A stretch of 64,000 nucleotides of DNA, taken from NCBI GenBank assembly GCA_011754535.1, contig JAAQVN010000001.1:2728001-2792000 (forward strand), written 5' to 3'. The stretch is from Enterobacter asburiae (GTDB lineage: Bacteria > Pseudomonadota > Gammaproteobacteria > Enterobacterales > Enterobacteriaceae). The stretch's first letter is position 1. Every line of letters starts with the position of its first letter. The position numbers and the translations under genes were made by a program. The notes below the pieces were generated by a model, which saw only the letters and a program-made list of their open reading frames with translations, ran no database searches and was not told the DNA's origin. Positions 1-10,670 of the stretch are shown piece after piece.

Positions 1-800
1 TGACCCCAGATATGGCTATCGTTGATGCCAACCTGGTTATGGAGATGCCGAAATCTCTGTGTGCATTCGGTGGTCTGGATGCGGTCACTCACGCCCTGGA
101 AGCCTACGTTTCTGTACTGGCGTCTGAGTTCTCTGACGGTCAGGCTCTGCAGGCTCTGAAACTGCTGAAAGAAAACCTGCCTGCGTCCTACAACGAAGGT
201 TCTAAAAACCCAGTAGCACGTGAACGTGTCCACAGTGCAGCAACCATCGCCGGTATCGCGTTTGCGAACGCCTTCCTGGGTGTTTGCCACTCTATGGCGC
301 ACAAGCTGGGTTCACAGTTCCACATTCCTCACGGTCTGGCGAACGCCCTGTTGATAAGCAACGTTATCCGTTATAACGCTAACGACAACCCAACCAAGCA
401 GACTGCTTTCAGCCAGTACGACCGTCCGCAAGCGCGTCGTCGTTATGCTGAAATCGCTGACCACCTTGGTCTGAGCGCACCGGGCGACCGTACTGCTGCG
501 AAGATTGAGAAACTGCTGGCATGGCTGGAAAGCCTGAAAGCTGAACTGGGTATTCCTAAATCTATCCGTGAAGCAGGCGTTCAGGAAGCTGACTTCCTCG
601 CTCACGTAGACAAGCTGTCTGAAGATGCCTTCGATGACCAGTGTACTGGTGCTAACCCGCGCTACCCCCTGATCTCCGAGCTGAAACAGATCCTGCTGGA
701 TACCTACTATGGTCGTGAGTTCAAGGAAGGTGACGTTGCTGCTGTGAAAACAGAAGCTCCTGTCATTAAAGCTGACAAGAAAGCGAAGAAAAGTGCTTAA
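1..800 (+). CDS. adhE: Bifunctional acetaldehyde-CoA/alcohol dehydrogenase, C-terminal part (5' truncated by window)
   Basis: Open from the window edge (frame starts at base 3), so only the last ~265 residues are present. This is the iron-dependent alcohol dehydrogenase half of AdhE, which reduces acetaldehyde to ethanol with NADH in mixed-acid fermentation. The iron ligands are visible: Asp and His in LDAVTHALEAYV, a His in GVCHSMAHKLG, and the His of FHIPHGLANA. The lysine/alanine-rich C-terminal tail is as in enterobacterial AdhE. It is followed at once by a strong terminator and faces the convergent tdk gene. The N-terminal aldehyde dehydrogenase domain lies outside the window. Confidence 0.97.
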   Translation, partial: TPDMAIVDANLVMEMPKSLCAFGGLDAVTHALEAYVSVLASEFSDGQALQALKLLKENLPASYNEGSKNPVARERVHSAATIAGIAFANAFLGVCHSMAHKLGSQFHIPHGLANALLISNVIRYNANDNPTKQTAFSQYDRPQARRRYAEIADHLGLSAPGDRTAAKIEKLLAWLESLKAELGIPKSIREAGVQEADFLAHVDKLSEDAFDDQCTGANPRYPLISELKQILLDTYYGREFKEGDVAAVKTEAPVIKADKKAKKSA

Positions 801-814
801 CTGACAGCCTGATG

Positions 815-844
815 AAAAAACCCGCCTTCGTGGCGGGTTTTTTT
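815..844 (+). terminator. Rho-independent terminator of adhE
   Basis: GC stem CCCGCC/GGCGGG with TTCGT loop, flanked by an A run and a T run; 15 bases after the adhE stop. The A/T flanks make it potentially bidirectional, so it may also serve convergent tdk. Confidence 0.9.
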
Positions 845-865
845 ATGTCTGAACAACAGCAGATA

Positions 866-1480
866 TTATTTTCTGTTGTCGTGCTGGATCGCCGTGAGCG
901 AGCCTACGGACAATGCTTCCTTATAATGCTTACGACAGACCGACACATAGCGTTCATTGCCGCCAATCACCACCTGCTCACCGTCCGCATAAGGTTTTCC
1001 GGCATGGTCGAGACGAAGCACCATGCTGGCCTTGCGTCCGCAGAAGCAGATAGTTTTCAGTTCAACCAGCTTATCTGACCAGGCAAGCAGATACTGGCTT
1101 CCGGCAAACAGTTCCCCGCGGAAGTCTGTACGCAGCCCGTAGCACAGGACGGGGATATCGAGCTCATCAACCACTTCAGAGAGCGCGTGCACCTGTTCAC
1201 GCGTCAGGAACTGGCTTTCATCAACCAGAACGCAGTGAATAGGCTCTGACGCATGCGCAGCGCGGATATCCTCCAGCAGGTCAGTTTGCGGGTTAAAAAG
1301 CCTGGCTGGCGAAGAGAGGCCTATTCTGGAACTCACCTTCCCTGCACCGAAGCGATCGTCGATTTCAGCAGTATAAACAACGGTACGCATTCCTCGTTCC
1401 TGGTAATTGTATGAGGATTGGAGCAGCGCGGTGGATTTACCGGCATTCATTGCCGAATAGTAGAAATAAAGTTGTGCCAT
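866..1480 (-). CDS. tdk: Thymidine kinase
   Basis: 204 residues, close to E. coli Tdk. Phosphorylates thymidine to dTMP with ATP in the pyrimidine salvage pathway in the cytoplasm. The P-loop SAMNAGKST is at residues 9-17, the Walker B/lid motif VLVDESQFL near 84-92, and the structural zinc cysteines are in the C-terminal third (CFCGRK and VCRKH). It stands alone on the minus strand between adhE and hns, the same order as in E. coli. Identification is firm from motifs, length and neighbours. Confidence 0.97.
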   Translation of the reverse strand: MAQLYFYYSAMNAGKSTALLQSSYNYQERGMRTVVYTAEIDDRFGAGKVSSRIGLSSPARLFNPQTDLLEDIRAAHASEPIHCVLVDESQFLTREQVHALSEVVDELDIPVLCYGLRTDFRGELFAGSQYLLAWSDKLVELKTICFCGRKASMVLRLDHAGKPYADGEQVVIGGNERYVSVCRKHYKEALSVGSLTAIQHDNRK

Positions 1481-1954
1481 TGGCCGTCAAACCCTAATCA
1501 ATGTGTAATATTCCCGATGATTCATTGTACCATATTTTGTCTGGTCATCAGCGACACGCCGCACAAACGATGCCGTGCTGAAAGGTGTAAAACACCTTCT
1601 TTTCGCAAAAATAATACGTTAAAACAGAGAGTAATGGAGCTCATGCTGATGAATAGGTTATATGGTTAGCCAAACATAACACTTCTTTTTATAGTGGAAT
1701 CCGCGTTCATTAAAATTCACTATTTATTAACTATTCCTGCCTTAGCGCCGTAGCCTGGAACTAATACAAAAGGCTGATATTTATCCGCCGAAACTATAAT
1801 TCCTGCGGTAAATGTCACAAAAAAAGATGCAAGCGGCGGGGTTAAGCAGGTTATCGTGATAACAAGCGAGACTGTCGAAGAGGAAATTTAAGTTAGCGTA
1901 ATTAATAATAGCGGCTTTATTTAGTATTTTTTGAATTCCTTACATTCCTGGCTA
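1481..1954. other. Long AT-rich intergenic region between tdk and hns
   Basis: About 470 bases without a convincing gene, rich in A/T runs. Such DNA upstream of hns is typically curved and bound by H-NS and Fis in relatives. I see no RNA gene or insertion sequence in it. The short open frames here lack ribosome-binding sites. Confidence 0.5.
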
Positions 1955-1983
1955 TTGCACATCTGAATTTATGGCTCTATTAT
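1955..1983 (+). promoter_or_regulatory. hns sigma-70 promoter
   Basis: TTGCAC (-35) and TATTAT (-10) separated by exactly 17 bases, about 45 bases upstream of the hns start codon. The sequence closely resembles the E. coli hns promoter as I remember it. Confidence 0.8.
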
Positions 1984-2027
1984 TAGGTCAACAAACCACC
2001 CCCCATTATAAGTTTGAGATTACTACA

Positions 2028-2441
2028 ATGAGCGAAGCACTTAAAATTCTGAACAACATCCGTACTCTTCGTGCGCAGGCAAGAGAATGTACCCTTGAAA
2101 CGCTCGAAGAAATGCTGGAAAAATTAGAAGTTGTAGTTAATGAACGTCGCGAAGAAGAAAGCGCTGCTGCTGCTGAAATCGAAGAACGTACGCGTAAACT
2201 GCAGCAATATCGTGAAATGCTGATTGCTGATGGTATCGATCCAAATGAATTGCTGAACAGCATGGCTGCTGCAAAAACCGGTACCAAAGCAAAACGCGCT
2301 GCCCGTCCTGCTAAATATAGCTATGTTGATGAGAACGGCGAAACTAAAACCTGGACCGGCCAGGGCCGTACTCCTGCTGTAATCAAGAAAGCCATGGATG
2401 AGCAAGGTAAACAGCTGGATGACTTCCTGATCAAGGATTAA
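2028..2441 (+). CDS. hns: Nucleoid-associated global silencer H-NS
   Basis: 137 residues from the ATG at 2028, the exact H-NS length; the longer upstream frame (from 1971) would begin inside the promoter. Residues 1-~80 form the helical oligomerisation part, then a linker, then the C-terminal DNA-binding domain with the AT-hook-like TWTGQGRTP loop. H-NS coats AT-rich DNA and silences horizontally acquired genes. The Rhs immunity region at 52-56 kb of this window has the composition it would be expected to silence. Preceded by a consensus promoter and followed by a strong terminator. Confidence 0.98.
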   Translation: MSEALKILNNIRTLRAQARECTLETLEEMLEKLEVVVNERREEESAAAAEIEERTRKLQQYREMLIADGIDPNELLNSMAAAKTGTKAKRAARPAKYSYVDENGETKTWTGQGRTPAVIKKAMDEQGKQLDDFLIKD

Positions 2442-2456
2442 TCACGCCGAATTCAG

Positions 2457-2486
2457 AAAAATCCCGCCTCTGGCGGGATTTTTTTT
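2457..2486 (+). terminator. Rho-independent terminator of hns
   Basis: ATCCCGCC/GGCGGGAT stem with a short CTCT-type loop and eight T residues, 15 bases after the hns stop. Confidence 0.9.
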
Positions 2487-2588
2487 GCCCGCAATTTATC
2501 ACAAACATCCTCTTACACTCCGTCATAAAGCGTTATTCGGCTATTTAGTTTTGCTTACAAACAGGCTCGTGATGGCGTTTTATGGGCA

Positions 2589-2622
2589 TAAAAAAACCGG
2601 TGGGCAGCGCCACACCGGTTTC
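2589..2622 (-). terminator. Rho-independent terminator of galU
   Basis: Read leftwards: ACCGGTGTGG/CCCACCGGT stem around GCGCTG and then seven T residues, just past the galU stop. Confidence 0.85.
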
Positions 2623-2639
2623 AGAGATTTACGCCCGGG

Positions 2640-3548
2640 TTATTTCTTAATACCCATACTCTCTTTGAGCCAGCCTTTAAATTCTTCACCCAGCGTATTA
2701 TGGCGAATGCCATATTCAACGAACGCCTGCATATAACCGAGCTTATTACCGCAGTCATGGCTCTTACCTTTCATGTGGTAAGCCTCAACGGTCTCTTTCT
2801 CGATCAGCATATCAATGGCATCCGTCAGCTGGATTTCATCCCCTGCTCCTGGAGGCGTTTTCGCCAGCAGAGGCCAGATTTCAGCGCTCAGGACATAGCG
2901 ACCCACCACCGCCAGATTAGACGGCGCTACGTCGGCTTTAGGCTTCTCTACGACACCAACCATTGGCACGCTTTCGCCTGGCTCAAGGTTCACACCCTTG
3001 CAGTCAACCACACCGTAAGCGGTCACATCTTCAACAGGCTCAACCATGATCTGGCTGCAGCCCGTTTCGTCGAAGCGATGGATCATCTCAGCCAGGTTAT
3101 CCTGGGAAAGATCGGATTCGTATTCATCCAGAATAACGTCTGGCAGAATGACCGCGACAGGCTCATCACCCACAACCGGGTGTGCACACATAACCGCGTG
3201 GCCCAGACCTTTAGCCAGCCCCTGACGGACCTGCATGATGGTAACGTGCGGAGGGCAAATAGACTGAACTTCTTCTAACAGCTGACGCTTAACGCGTTTT
3301 TCCAGCATGGCTTCGAGTTCAAAACTTGTATCGAAGTGGTTTTCGATAGAGTTTTTAGATGAATGCGTAACCAGCACAATTTCAGTGATGCCGGCCGCGA
3401 TACACTCATTAACGACATACTGGATTAATGGCTTATCAACCAGAGGCAGCATCTCTTTAGGAATCGCCTTAGTTGCTGGTAACATCCTGGTCCCCAATCC
3501 CGCTACCGGGATGACGGCCTTTCTGACTTTCGAATTTAGGGCAGCCAT
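2640..3548 (-). CDS. galU: UTP-glucose-1-phosphate uridylyltransferase
   Basis: 302 residues, as in E. coli GalU. Makes UDP-glucose from UTP and glucose-1-phosphate for LPS, trehalose, capsule and galactose metabolism. The nucleotidyltransferase signature [19 protein letters not shown] is at residues 17-35, followed by the lysine that contacts the phosphate, and by the family motifs VEKP and [11 protein letters not shown]. Transcribed towards hns and ending at its own terminator, the E. coli arrangement. Confidence 0.98.
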   Translation of the reverse strand: MAALNSKVRKAVIPVAGLGTRMLPATKAIPKEMLPLVDKPLIQYVVNECIAAGITEIVLVTHSSKNSIENHFDTSFELEAMLEKRVKRQLLEEVQSICPPHVTIMQVRQGLAKGLGHAVMCAHPVVGDEPVAVILPDVILDEYESDLSQDNLAEMIHRFDETGCSQIMVEPVEDVTAYGVVDCKGVNLEPGESVPMVGVVEKPKADVAPSNLAVVGRYVLSAEIWPLLAKTPPGAGDEIQLTDAIDMLIEKETVEAYHMKGKSHDCGNKLGYMQAFVEYGIRHNTLGEEFKGWLKESMGIKK

Positions 3549-3748
3549 TCAAATTCTCCTGAGCTGTTCAAGTTTTGAACTTTTATGCAATAAATAACGC
3601 GTTGAGTATATCAGCCTCGCCCCGCAGTCCGGGTCTGAAAAGAACGCGTTGCCGATCAATTAGGACAAATACGCATGAATCTGGGCAGCGATAGTAGCAC
3701 TCTCGAGAAAACACAGGTAAAGCAATCTTAAAATTAAGATCCAATTGC

Positions 3749-4762
3749 TTATTCCGTGGACAACATTAAGCGTAGCCTTCCCCCGGCACCCCAAATTTGG
3801 CACTGCCAGGAAGAACAGCGATGGCTAATTTGATTGAGATACGCCGTTCCCAGTGTTCCAAGCGGCACACCGTTACTCACCTGAATATGGTGCTCCCCGG
3901 TATTCAATGACGCGTTGAGACCTGCTGAAACGAGGATAAGATTCTTTAAACCGCTATGGTAATAACCAACCAGCAGCGGGAACTGTCCGGGTAAATTAGC
4001 CTGACGAAAAAGCTGGTTTACCTGTTTGAGTAAACTGCCTAACTCAGGGAGCCGTTGTCCCTGATGTGATAACTGTTCCTGCAATAATCCATTAAAGAGC
4101 GCACGAAGTAACAACGCAGCTAATACGCCATTATCCCCTGCCCGGGTTACGTCCAGAGAATAAAATGCGAGGTCGGAATCAGACAGAGGTGCAATATCCA
4201 GCACCAGCCCAGGCTGATCGGCCGCCACCAGCTGGCGATAATTTACGCGGCAGTGGGAAATAGTTTGCTGAACGGGAGGCTGAAGCTCTTGCAGCAATTT
4301 CGCCGCCGCTGGCGGATTACTCACCAGCGCGTCCCAGTCCTGAAAAAGGCGTTCCTCTTCCTCAACACGGGAATTAAACATATTCGGATAAAGGCACGCT
4401 AATACCGTTTCACGTAGCCGGCTCAGATCTTTGACGGGTTTAAGCAGAATATCCTGAACGCCAAGACGTAATGCTTTGGCAATATCCGCCATATTCTCAG
4501 TCGCGGAGATCACCAGAATGGGCATCTGGTCACCCTCGTTGCGCAAATGTTCAACCAGTTTCAATCCATTCATTCGCGGCATCGCGATGTCGCAAATCAT
4601 CAGATCGGGCGTAATACCGGTCATTTTTTCCAGCGCGTCGACACCATCTTCGGCCAGTAAAGTGTTTGCTCCCAGCGAGGATAACCACGAATCCAGTAGC
4701 GATCGGAAAACGGGCTCGTCTTCAACAATCAAAATGTGTTTTCCGGCCAATGGCTGCGTCAT
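3749..4762 (-). CDS. rssB: RpoS degradation adaptor, response regulator RssB (Hnr)
   Basis: 337 residues. An N-terminal receiver domain (1-~125) has the acidic pair at 14-15, phosphoacceptor Asp58 in LMICDIAMPRMNG, and the conserved Lys in LLKPVKD. A degenerate PP2C-like domain follows. RssB binds sigma-S and delivers it to ClpXP; phosphorylation improves binding. It lies downstream of rssA, as in E. coli, with a 91-bp gap that could hold its own promoter. Confidence 0.96.
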   Translation of the reverse strand: MTQPLAGKHILIVEDEPVFRSLLDSWLSSLGANTLLAEDGVDALEKMTGITPDLMICDIAMPRMNGLKLVEHLRNEGDQMPILVISATENMADIAKALRLGVQDILLKPVKDLSRLRETVLACLYPNMFNSRVEEEERLFQDWDALVSNPPAAAKLLQELQPPVQQTISHCRVNYRQLVAADQPGLVLDIAPLSDSDLAFYSLDVTRAGDNGVLAALLLRALFNGLLQEQLSHQGQRLPELGSLLKQVNQLFRQANLPGQFPLLVGYYHSGLKNLILVSAGLNASLNTGEHHIQVSNGVPLGTLGTAYLNQISHRCSSWQCQIWGAGGRLRLMLSTE

Positions 4763-4853
4763 GGTTCCTCCCCTGGCTGACAGTTACTAAATAGTGGCAT
4801 GCTATCGGCACTATCGCCTGTCAGATTTTGCTGAAGTAGTCAAAAAAAGGTGC

Positions 4854-5756
4854 TTAACGTGCTGTTCGCACAAACGGCAGCAACTCGTCTATTTTCTTTT
4901 CGACGGCTAGCGAGCCCGCTGCGATGGCGGCCTCAGCCCGATGGAAATCAAGGGTAGAGATTTGCGGACAGTAAGGCTGAATAAGAATATCCGGTGGATC
5001 GCCGGCCATACGGTTACGTTTGAGGCGATTTTCAAGAACCTGAATTGAGGTGGTCATGATTTCCATGGCTGTCGGCGCGGCAACCGATCGCCGTGCGGCC
5101 ATACGCCCGATTCTTCCGCGCAGGCGCTCATGCCAGGCAAGCTTTTCGACGTCGGCACTTTCGCCCTGGAGATTGACCGGCATAAGGTCTTGCTGCATCA
5201 GATGAGCATCGTGCTGCAAATCCACGGCGATGACGATGTCGGCCCCCATGGCACGCGTCAGAGAGATGGGAACCGGGTTCACGACGCCACCATCGACAAG
5301 CCAGTAGCCATTATGGGGCACAGGCGCCATAAGCCCTGGAATACTGCATGAAGCACGCACCGCAAGGTGAATATCCCCTTCGGTCAGCCAGAGTTCACGG
5401 CCTGTGCTGAGATTCGTCGCGACGGCGCCAAAAGGCATCCGGCAGTCAGTAAAATCTTCGAGAGGCATCACCCGGCGGAACTGGTTAAAGACGCGTTCAC
5501 CGCGCAGCAGCCCACCGCGCTGCCAGGAGAGATCCATCAGACGCAGCACGTCCCAGTAACTGAAGGAGCGTACCCAGGTTTCGAGTTCAGGGAGTTTGCC
5601 GCACGCGTAAGCGGAGCCGACCAGCGATCCTATTGAACATCCTGCAACGATATCAACGTCAACACCCATTTTGTTTAAGGCATTAATCACGCCGATATGA
5701 GACCATCCGCGGGCTGCACCTGAGCCCAGCGCCAGTCCAATTTTAACCTTTCTCAT
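4854..5756 (-). CDS. rssA: Patatin-like phospholipase-family protein RssA
   Basis: 300 residues from the ATG at 5756; an upstream ATG at 5798 would add 14 residues absent from E. coli RssA. Patatin features: the oxyanion motif GSGAARG near residue 10, nucleophile serine in GCSIGS (~40), and the DGG of the catalytic Asp (~150). Predicted serine acyl hydrolase acting on lipids; its substrate is not known to me. It precedes rssB in the same direction and is divergent from ychJ. Confidence 0.93.
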   Translation of the reverse strand: MRKVKIGLALGSGAARGWSHIGVINALNKMGVDVDIVAGCSIGSLVGSAYACGKLPELETWVRSFSYWDVLRLMDLSWQRGGLLRGERVFNQFRRVMPLEDFTDCRMPFGAVATNLSTGRELWLTEGDIHLAVRASCSIPGLMAPVPHNGYWLVDGGVVNPVPISLTRAMGADIVIAVDLQHDAHLMQQDLMPVNLQGESADVEKLAWHERLRGRIGRMAARRSVAAPTAMEIMTTSIQVLENRLKRNRMAGDPPDILIQPYCPQISTLDFHRAEAAIAAGSLAVEKKIDELLPFVRTAR

Positions 5757-5868
5757 TAGCCCTGTTTTACTTCCCCTGGATTCCTGACATAGCGTCAACG
5801 CAACTGCTCAGTTAACATAGTGCTACCCGAAGCGTTTTACGCCCTTATTTTTTTCCAGGAAGAGAATC

Positions 5869-6327
5869 GTGTCTCAACTCTGCCCTTGTGGTAGCGCTCT
5901 GGAGTATAGCCTATGTTGCCAGCGATATCTTTCTGGCAATCAGGTTGCACCGGACCCATCACACCTCATGCGTTCACGGTATACTGCTTTTGTGATCAAA
6001 GACGCAGACTACCTGATAAAAACCTGGCACCCGTCCTGCCACGCCGCCGATTTCAGACAGGAGATCGAAACCGGGTTCGCCAACACCCACTGGCTTGGGC
6101 TTACCGTGTTTGAATCGTCACCAGGCAGCCACGACGACGAAGGCTTTGTCAGCTTTGTTGCCCGTTTTACCGAGAACGCCAGGCCTGGCGCCATTATCGA
6201 GCGTTCCCGGTTCTTAAAGGAAAGCGGGCAATGGTATTATATTGACGGTACGCGCCCACAGTTTGGTCGTAACGATCCCTGCCCTTGTGGTTCAGGAAAA
6301 AAATTCAAAAAGTGTTGCGGGCAGTAA
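5869..6327 (+). CDS. ychJ: UPF0225 protein YchJ with two SEC-C zinc motifs
   Basis: 152 residues from a GTG start, preceded by AGGAAGAG. A cysteine motif is near the N-terminus ([14 protein letters not shown]) and a second SEC-C motif at the very C-terminus ([15 protein letters not shown]), each a CxCx8CC/CH-type zinc site. Between them is an NTF2-like domain (~30-130). SEC-C motifs are also found at the end of SecA, but the role of YchJ is unknown. Sits between rssA and purU as in E. coli. Confidence 0.93.
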   Translation: MSQLCPCGSALEYSLCCQRYLSGNQVAPDPSHLMRSRYTAFVIKDADYLIKTWHPSCHAADFRQEIETGFANTHWLGLTVFESSPGSHDDEGFVSFVARFTENARPGAIIERSRFLKESGQWYYIDGTRPQFGRNDPCPCGSGKKFKKCCGQ

Positions 6328-6373
6328 CGCCTGACAACCCAGACTTCGCAAATACAAACAGGATTTCCCGGCG

Positions 6374-7216
<843 letters not shown>

Positions 7217-7297
7217 TCTTTCGGAAAATGAATTGATTAGCTTTGCGCCTTTACGGATAAAAAGCAGGCAAACAACTTCATTTCCCTAAAGGAATGC

Positions 7298-7325
7298 TTT
7301 ACAGGGGCGTCTCATTTGATATGAT
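7298..7325 (+). promoter_or_regulatory. tyrTV promoter with GC-rich discriminator
   Basis: TTTACA and TATGAT with a 16-base spacer, followed by GCGCCCCGC before the start site. A GC-rich discriminator is the hallmark of stringently controlled stable-RNA promoters, and this element is near-identical to the E. coli tyrT promoter as I remember it. Confidence 0.85.
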
Positions 7326-7373
7326 GCGCCCCGCTTCCAGCAGGAAGCAGGCCAGTTAAAAGCATTACCCCGT

Positions 7374-7458
<85 letters not shown>

Positions 7459-7493
7459 TCTCTCAGCACGACCTCAAAATTTGAATTACCCCT

Positions 7494-7578
<85 letters not shown>

Positions 7579-7636
7579 TCACTTCCAAATGACCTTAAAT
7601 TTTCTATTCGCACTGCGCATCATGTATTCCCATAAC

Positions 7637-7745
7637 GGGGAAGGATGAGAAGCTTCGATTCGAGCGTAGCGAGAAAGCGTTGCCGCAGGCAACGACCCGA
7701 AGGGCAAGGCGCAACGCGCCGAGTAATCCTTCCCCTACCACCATC
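7637..7745 (+). ncRNA. rtT-like structured repeat downstream of tyrTV
   Basis: A perfect 10-bp inverted repeat (GGGGAAGGAT at 7637-7646 with ATCCTTCCCC at 7726-7735) closes about 80 nt that contain three small hairpins: GTTGCC/GGCAAC, CCC/GGG and GGCGC/GCGCC. Bases 7725-7745 copy the last 21 nt of the tRNA-Tyr gene region with one mismatch. In E. coli the tyrT operon also carries downstream repeats containing the tRNA 3' end (rtT RNA). Whether a stable RNA forms here is inferred, not shown. Confidence 0.5.
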
Positions 7746-7800
7746 GCTTTCAATAAAATCCAAACGTCATAACAAAACCGAACCGAATCAACCTTCGCAG

Positions 7801-7828
7801 GCCGGGTAAGGCGCAGCCGCCACCCGGC
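7801..7828. repeat. REP-like palindrome
   Basis: GCCGGGT/ACCCGGC arms around AAGGCGCAGCCGCC, the pattern of enterobacterial REP/PU elements. Lies 10 bases past the stop of the Lrp-type gene and may protect or end its transcript. Confidence 0.7.
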
Positions 7829-7837
7829 AACAGAAAT

Positions 7838-8290
7838 CTACATCGGCGGCAACCGGCGCTTCACCGGCGAACTCTTCACAATCGACGTATTACACTGGGC
7901 ATGCTCCGCCAGCCCGTCCAGCAGCGCATCCAGTTGCTCTATCGATCGCACCACCAGCCTAATCACAAAGCAGTCTTCCCCGGTCACCTTGTCGCTCTCA
8001 ATACACTCCGGCATCGCCTGAATGTATTTATCCACCTTATGCAACAGCCCCGGCAGAGGCCGCACGCGCACCAGCGCCTGCAGCGTATACCCCAGCGCGG
8101 CCAGATTCACCCGCGCACCATATCCCTGAATCACGCCCCGCTCTTCCAGCCGCTTCAAACGCTCTGCCGTGCTGGGTGAGGTCAGACCGATGCGGCCACT
8201 GAGCACCTTCAAAGACATCCGCGCATCTTCAACCAGGCAGGATAAAATTTGCCGGTCGATATCATCAATAAGGTATTCCACTCGTTTCAC
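7838..8290 (-). CDS. Lrp/AsnC-family transcriptional regulator
   Basis: 150 residues. N-terminal helix-turn-helix (IDRQILSCLVEDARMSLK, then LTSPSTAERLKRLEERGVI), then a RAM/ACT-like ligand domain with the family pattern (VKVTGEDCF-type motif near 105, here SDKVTGEDCFVIRLVV). Such regulators sense amino acids. It is divergent from an EamA/DMT exporter with a 96-bp gap, so it most likely controls that exporter; the effector cannot be read from sequence. Absent from this site in E. coli K-12. Confidence 0.88.
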   Translation of the reverse strand: MKRVEYLIDDIDRQILSCLVEDARMSLKVLSGRIGLTSPSTAERLKRLEERGVIQGYGARVNLAALGYTLQALVRVRPLPGLLHKVDKYIQAMPECIESDKVTGEDCFVIRLVVRSIEQLDALLDGLAEHAQCNTSIVKSSPVKRRLPPM

Positions 8291-8386
8291 CTAATTTTAA
8301 AAAGCAGTTAACACTTTCAACCTTATATCACCCCTGTAAAACCCGACAGCATTTTTCGACAATAGCGGCATTCAATCAGGAGGTGG

Positions 8387-9286
8387 ATGATGCGCGATTT
8401 CCATAAAGGCGTCTGGCAAATGAGCCTGGCGATGTTAATTTCCGGCTCTATCGGGGCGTTTGTTTTGCTCAGCGGTCTGCCGGTAACGGAAGTGGTGTTC
8501 TGGCGCTGCCTTATTGGGGCAATGGCGCTTTTTATTTTTATCCGGGTAAGTCGAAAGCCCTTTAGTCCCCTTACCTGCACCACGCTGCTGCTGGCGATTC
8601 TCGGCGGTGTGGCTTTAGTAGTGAACTGGCTGCTGCTCTTCGCAGCCTATGAACGCATCTCTATTGGCCTCTCTACCGTGGTCTATAACACACAGCCGTT
8701 TATGCTGGTCCTGATGGGGATGTTTTTAGGCGAGCGCGTCAGCCTGGTGAAATGGGGCTGGTTGTTCCTCGCCTTTGGCGGTGTGGTGATACTGCTCTCC
8801 AGCGAGCTGACCGGCGCGCATGGCAGTGAATGGCTCACCGGTATCGGTCTGGCCATGGCCGCGGCCTTCTTCTACGCGCTGACGGCAATCATTGCGCGCA
8901 AACTGAAAACCATCGCACCGCAGCATATTGCCTTTATTCAGGTGCTGACGGGCGTCGTGATGCTTCTGCCGTTTGCCAGCCTGCCGACTTTTTCCGGTGA
9001 TTTCCCCTGGCCGATCCTGCTTACGCTCGGCATCGTCCATACCGGCATAATGTACCAGCTGCTGTATAGCGCGATTCAGAAGCTGCCTACCCCCATAACC
9101 GGTTCCCTGTCGTTTATCTATCCGGTGGTGGCGATTGTTGTCGATAATCTGGTGTTCGGACACTCGCTGAACCTGACGCAGCTGGCGGGCGGCGCGTTGA
9201 TCCTGTTTGCTGCGGCGGGCAACAACCTGGGCTGGGGCGAAAAAAAACCCCGCGAATGCGGGGTGAGTATCAAAACGCTGAATTAG
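8387..9286 (+). CDS. EamA/DMT-family inner-membrane transporter
   Basis: 299 residues with ten hydrophobic segments and two EamA halves (motifs around [18 protein letters not shown] and, in the second half, [19 protein letters not shown]). Probably an exporter of amino acids or other metabolites, substrate unknown. Start: GGAGG at 8379-8383 favours the second of two adjacent ATGs (8390). The last ~15 codons double as the terminator of the convergent narGHJI operon, and the stop overlaps the narI stop by 3-4 bases. Divergent from the Lrp-type gene. Confidence 0.88.
   Translation: MMRDFHKGVWQMSLAMLISGSIGAFVLLSGLPVTEVVFWRCLIGAMALFIFIRVSRKPFSPLTCTTLLLAILGGVALVVNWLLLFAAYERISIGLSTVVYNTQPFMLVLMGMFLGERVSLVKWGWLFLAFGGVVILLSSELTGAHGSEWLTGIGLAMAAAFFYALTAIIARKLKTIAPQHIAFIQVLTGVVMLLPFASLPTFSGDFPWPILLTLGIVHTGIMYQLLYSAIQKLPTPITGSLSFIYPVVAIVVDNLVFGHSLNLTQLAGGALILFAAAGNNLGWGEKKPRECGVSIKTLN
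9240..9263 (-). terminator. Rho-independent terminator of narGHJI, inside the DMT gene
   Basis: Read leftwards: CCCCGC-ATTC-GCGGGG followed by eight T residues. It lies 20-45 bases beyond the narI stop but inside the last codons of the convergent transporter gene. Confidence 0.85.
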
Positions 9287-9960
9287 CGGCGGGCACGCAC
9301 AATCTGGTATTTGCGCGTCAGGTACTCCACCGGCGCGCTCCAGATGTGCACCAGGCGGGAGAACGGGAACAGCACAAACAGCGTCATCCCCAGCACCAGG
9401 TGAACGCGGAAGATAAACGCCACGCCGTCCAGGTGCTCAGACGCTCCGCCGTGGAAGGTCACCACGGACTGCGCCCAGCCCACCAGCTTCATCATCTCGC
9501 TGCCGTCCATATGCTGCGCCGAGAACGGAATGGTCAGCAGGCCCAGCGCGCACTGCACCATCAGCAGGGAGAGGATCAGGATGTCCGCTGCGGTAGTGGT
9601 CGCACGCACGCGCGGGCTGAACAGACGACGCTTCAGCAGCAGCAGGCCACCTACCAGGGTCATCACGCCGCAGGCACCGCCGGCGATCATCGCCATCTTC
9701 TGCTTCACCTCAATCGGCAGCCACGCTTCGTACATCCAGTGCGGCGTAAGCATCCCCAGGAAGTGACCGGCAAAAATCCCCAGGATCCCGATGTGGAACA
9801 GGTTAGACGCGACGTGCATCCCCTTACGATCCAGCATCTGGCTGGAGGCAGCACGCCAGGTGTACTGGCCGTAGTCATAACGCAGCCAGCTTCCCACCAG
9901 GAACACGGTGCCCGCGATATACGGGTAAATGTCAAAGAAGAACATATTCAGGAAGTGCAT
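9283..9960 (-). CDS. narI: Respiratory nitrate reductase A, cytochrome b subunit
   Basis: 225 residues, exactly the E. coli length. Five transmembrane helices. This membrane subunit carries two b haems, takes electrons from quinol at the periplasmic side and passes them to NarH. Histidines suitable as haem ligands sit in helices 2 and 5. Last gene of narGHJI: its start overlaps the narJ stop by one base, and it ends at a terminator inside the neighbouring convergent gene. Confidence 0.97.
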   Translation of the reverse strand: MHFLNMFFFDIYPYIAGTVFLVGSWLRYDYGQYTWRAASSQMLDRKGMHVASNLFHIGILGIFAGHFLGMLTPHWMYEAWLPIEVKQKMAMIAGGACGVMTLVGGLLLLKRRLFSPRVRATTTAADILILSLLMVQCALGLLTIPFSAQHMDGSEMMKLVGWAQSVVTFHGGASEHLDGVAFIFRVHLVLGMTLFVLFPFSRLVHIWSAPVEYLTRKYQIVRARR

Positions 9961-10670
9961 TAGTGCCGTCCTCCGTTAGAGATATTCAAATATTGCGGGG
10001 CAACCGCGCCGGCAAAACGACGCTGGTGAGCCGAGATTTCAGACTCCCCGCAGTTCTGGTCAGCAAAGAATTTCACCTGCTCTTCTTCCCAGACCGCATC
10101 CAGCGCCTGCGGGGTATCGTCGCGGGCTTCATCCGCGATTTTCTCCGCCACTTTTTCACTGTCTACAGAGGCGTTAGCCAGCTTCACCAGCAGGTCGAAC
10201 AGTACCGCATAGCGGCTCTCGCGCTGCTGAAGACGCGCGCCGAGCAGCGCCAGAATCGGCGCGATGTCCTGCAGACCGCCCAGCGCCTCTTCTTTCGGCA
10301 GCTGTGCCAGATACTCAAGGTACAGCGGCAGATGATCCGGCAGCTCGCGGCTGTCGAGCTGCAGGCCGTGCTGCTCGTACTGGGCCATCAGGTCCACCAT
10401 CGCCTGACCGCGGTCGCGGGATTCCCCGTGAACATGTTCAAACAGCAGCAGCGACGTCGCGCGCCCGCGGTCAAACAGCTGGCTATAGTCCGCCTGGGCA
10501 TCCAGAAGGTCGCGCGCCAGCAGATCGCGGAGGAAAACGCCAAGCCGCTGGGCGTCCTCTTTGTCCAGGTTTTCAGATGACGCGAGTGCATCAAAGAGTT
10601 CCTGCTGATGCTGCGCAAGCGCAGCATCCGGGTACTCGAGCAGACGCGAAACAATGACGAGTTCAATCAT
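9960..10670 (-). CDS. narJ: Nitrate reductase molybdenum cofactor assembly chaperone
   Basis: 236 residues, the E. coli NarJ length. All-helical TorD/NarJ-family dedicated chaperone. It binds the NarG N-terminus and allows insertion of FeS cluster FS0 and Mo-bisMGD before the complex docks on NarI. The motif [10 protein letters not shown] near the middle is typical of the family. Overlaps narH by 4 bases, which indicates translational coupling. Confidence 0.96.
   Translation of the reverse strand: MIELVIVSRLLEYPDAALAQHQQELFDALASSENLDKEDAQRLGVFLRDLLARDLLDAQADYSQLFDRGRATSLLLFEHVHGESRDRGQAMVDLMAQYEQHGLQLDSRELPDHLPLYLEYLAQLPKEEALGGLQDIAPILALLGARLQQRESRYAVLFDLLVKLANASVDSEKVAEKIADEARDDTPQALDAVWEEEQVKFFADQNCGESEISAHQRRFAGAVAPQYLNISNGGRH

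Noticed and set aside
7725..7745. Third tRNA-Tyr gene
   Set aside because: Only the last ~21 bases match; no anticodon arm or acceptor 5' strand, so it is a repeat fragment.
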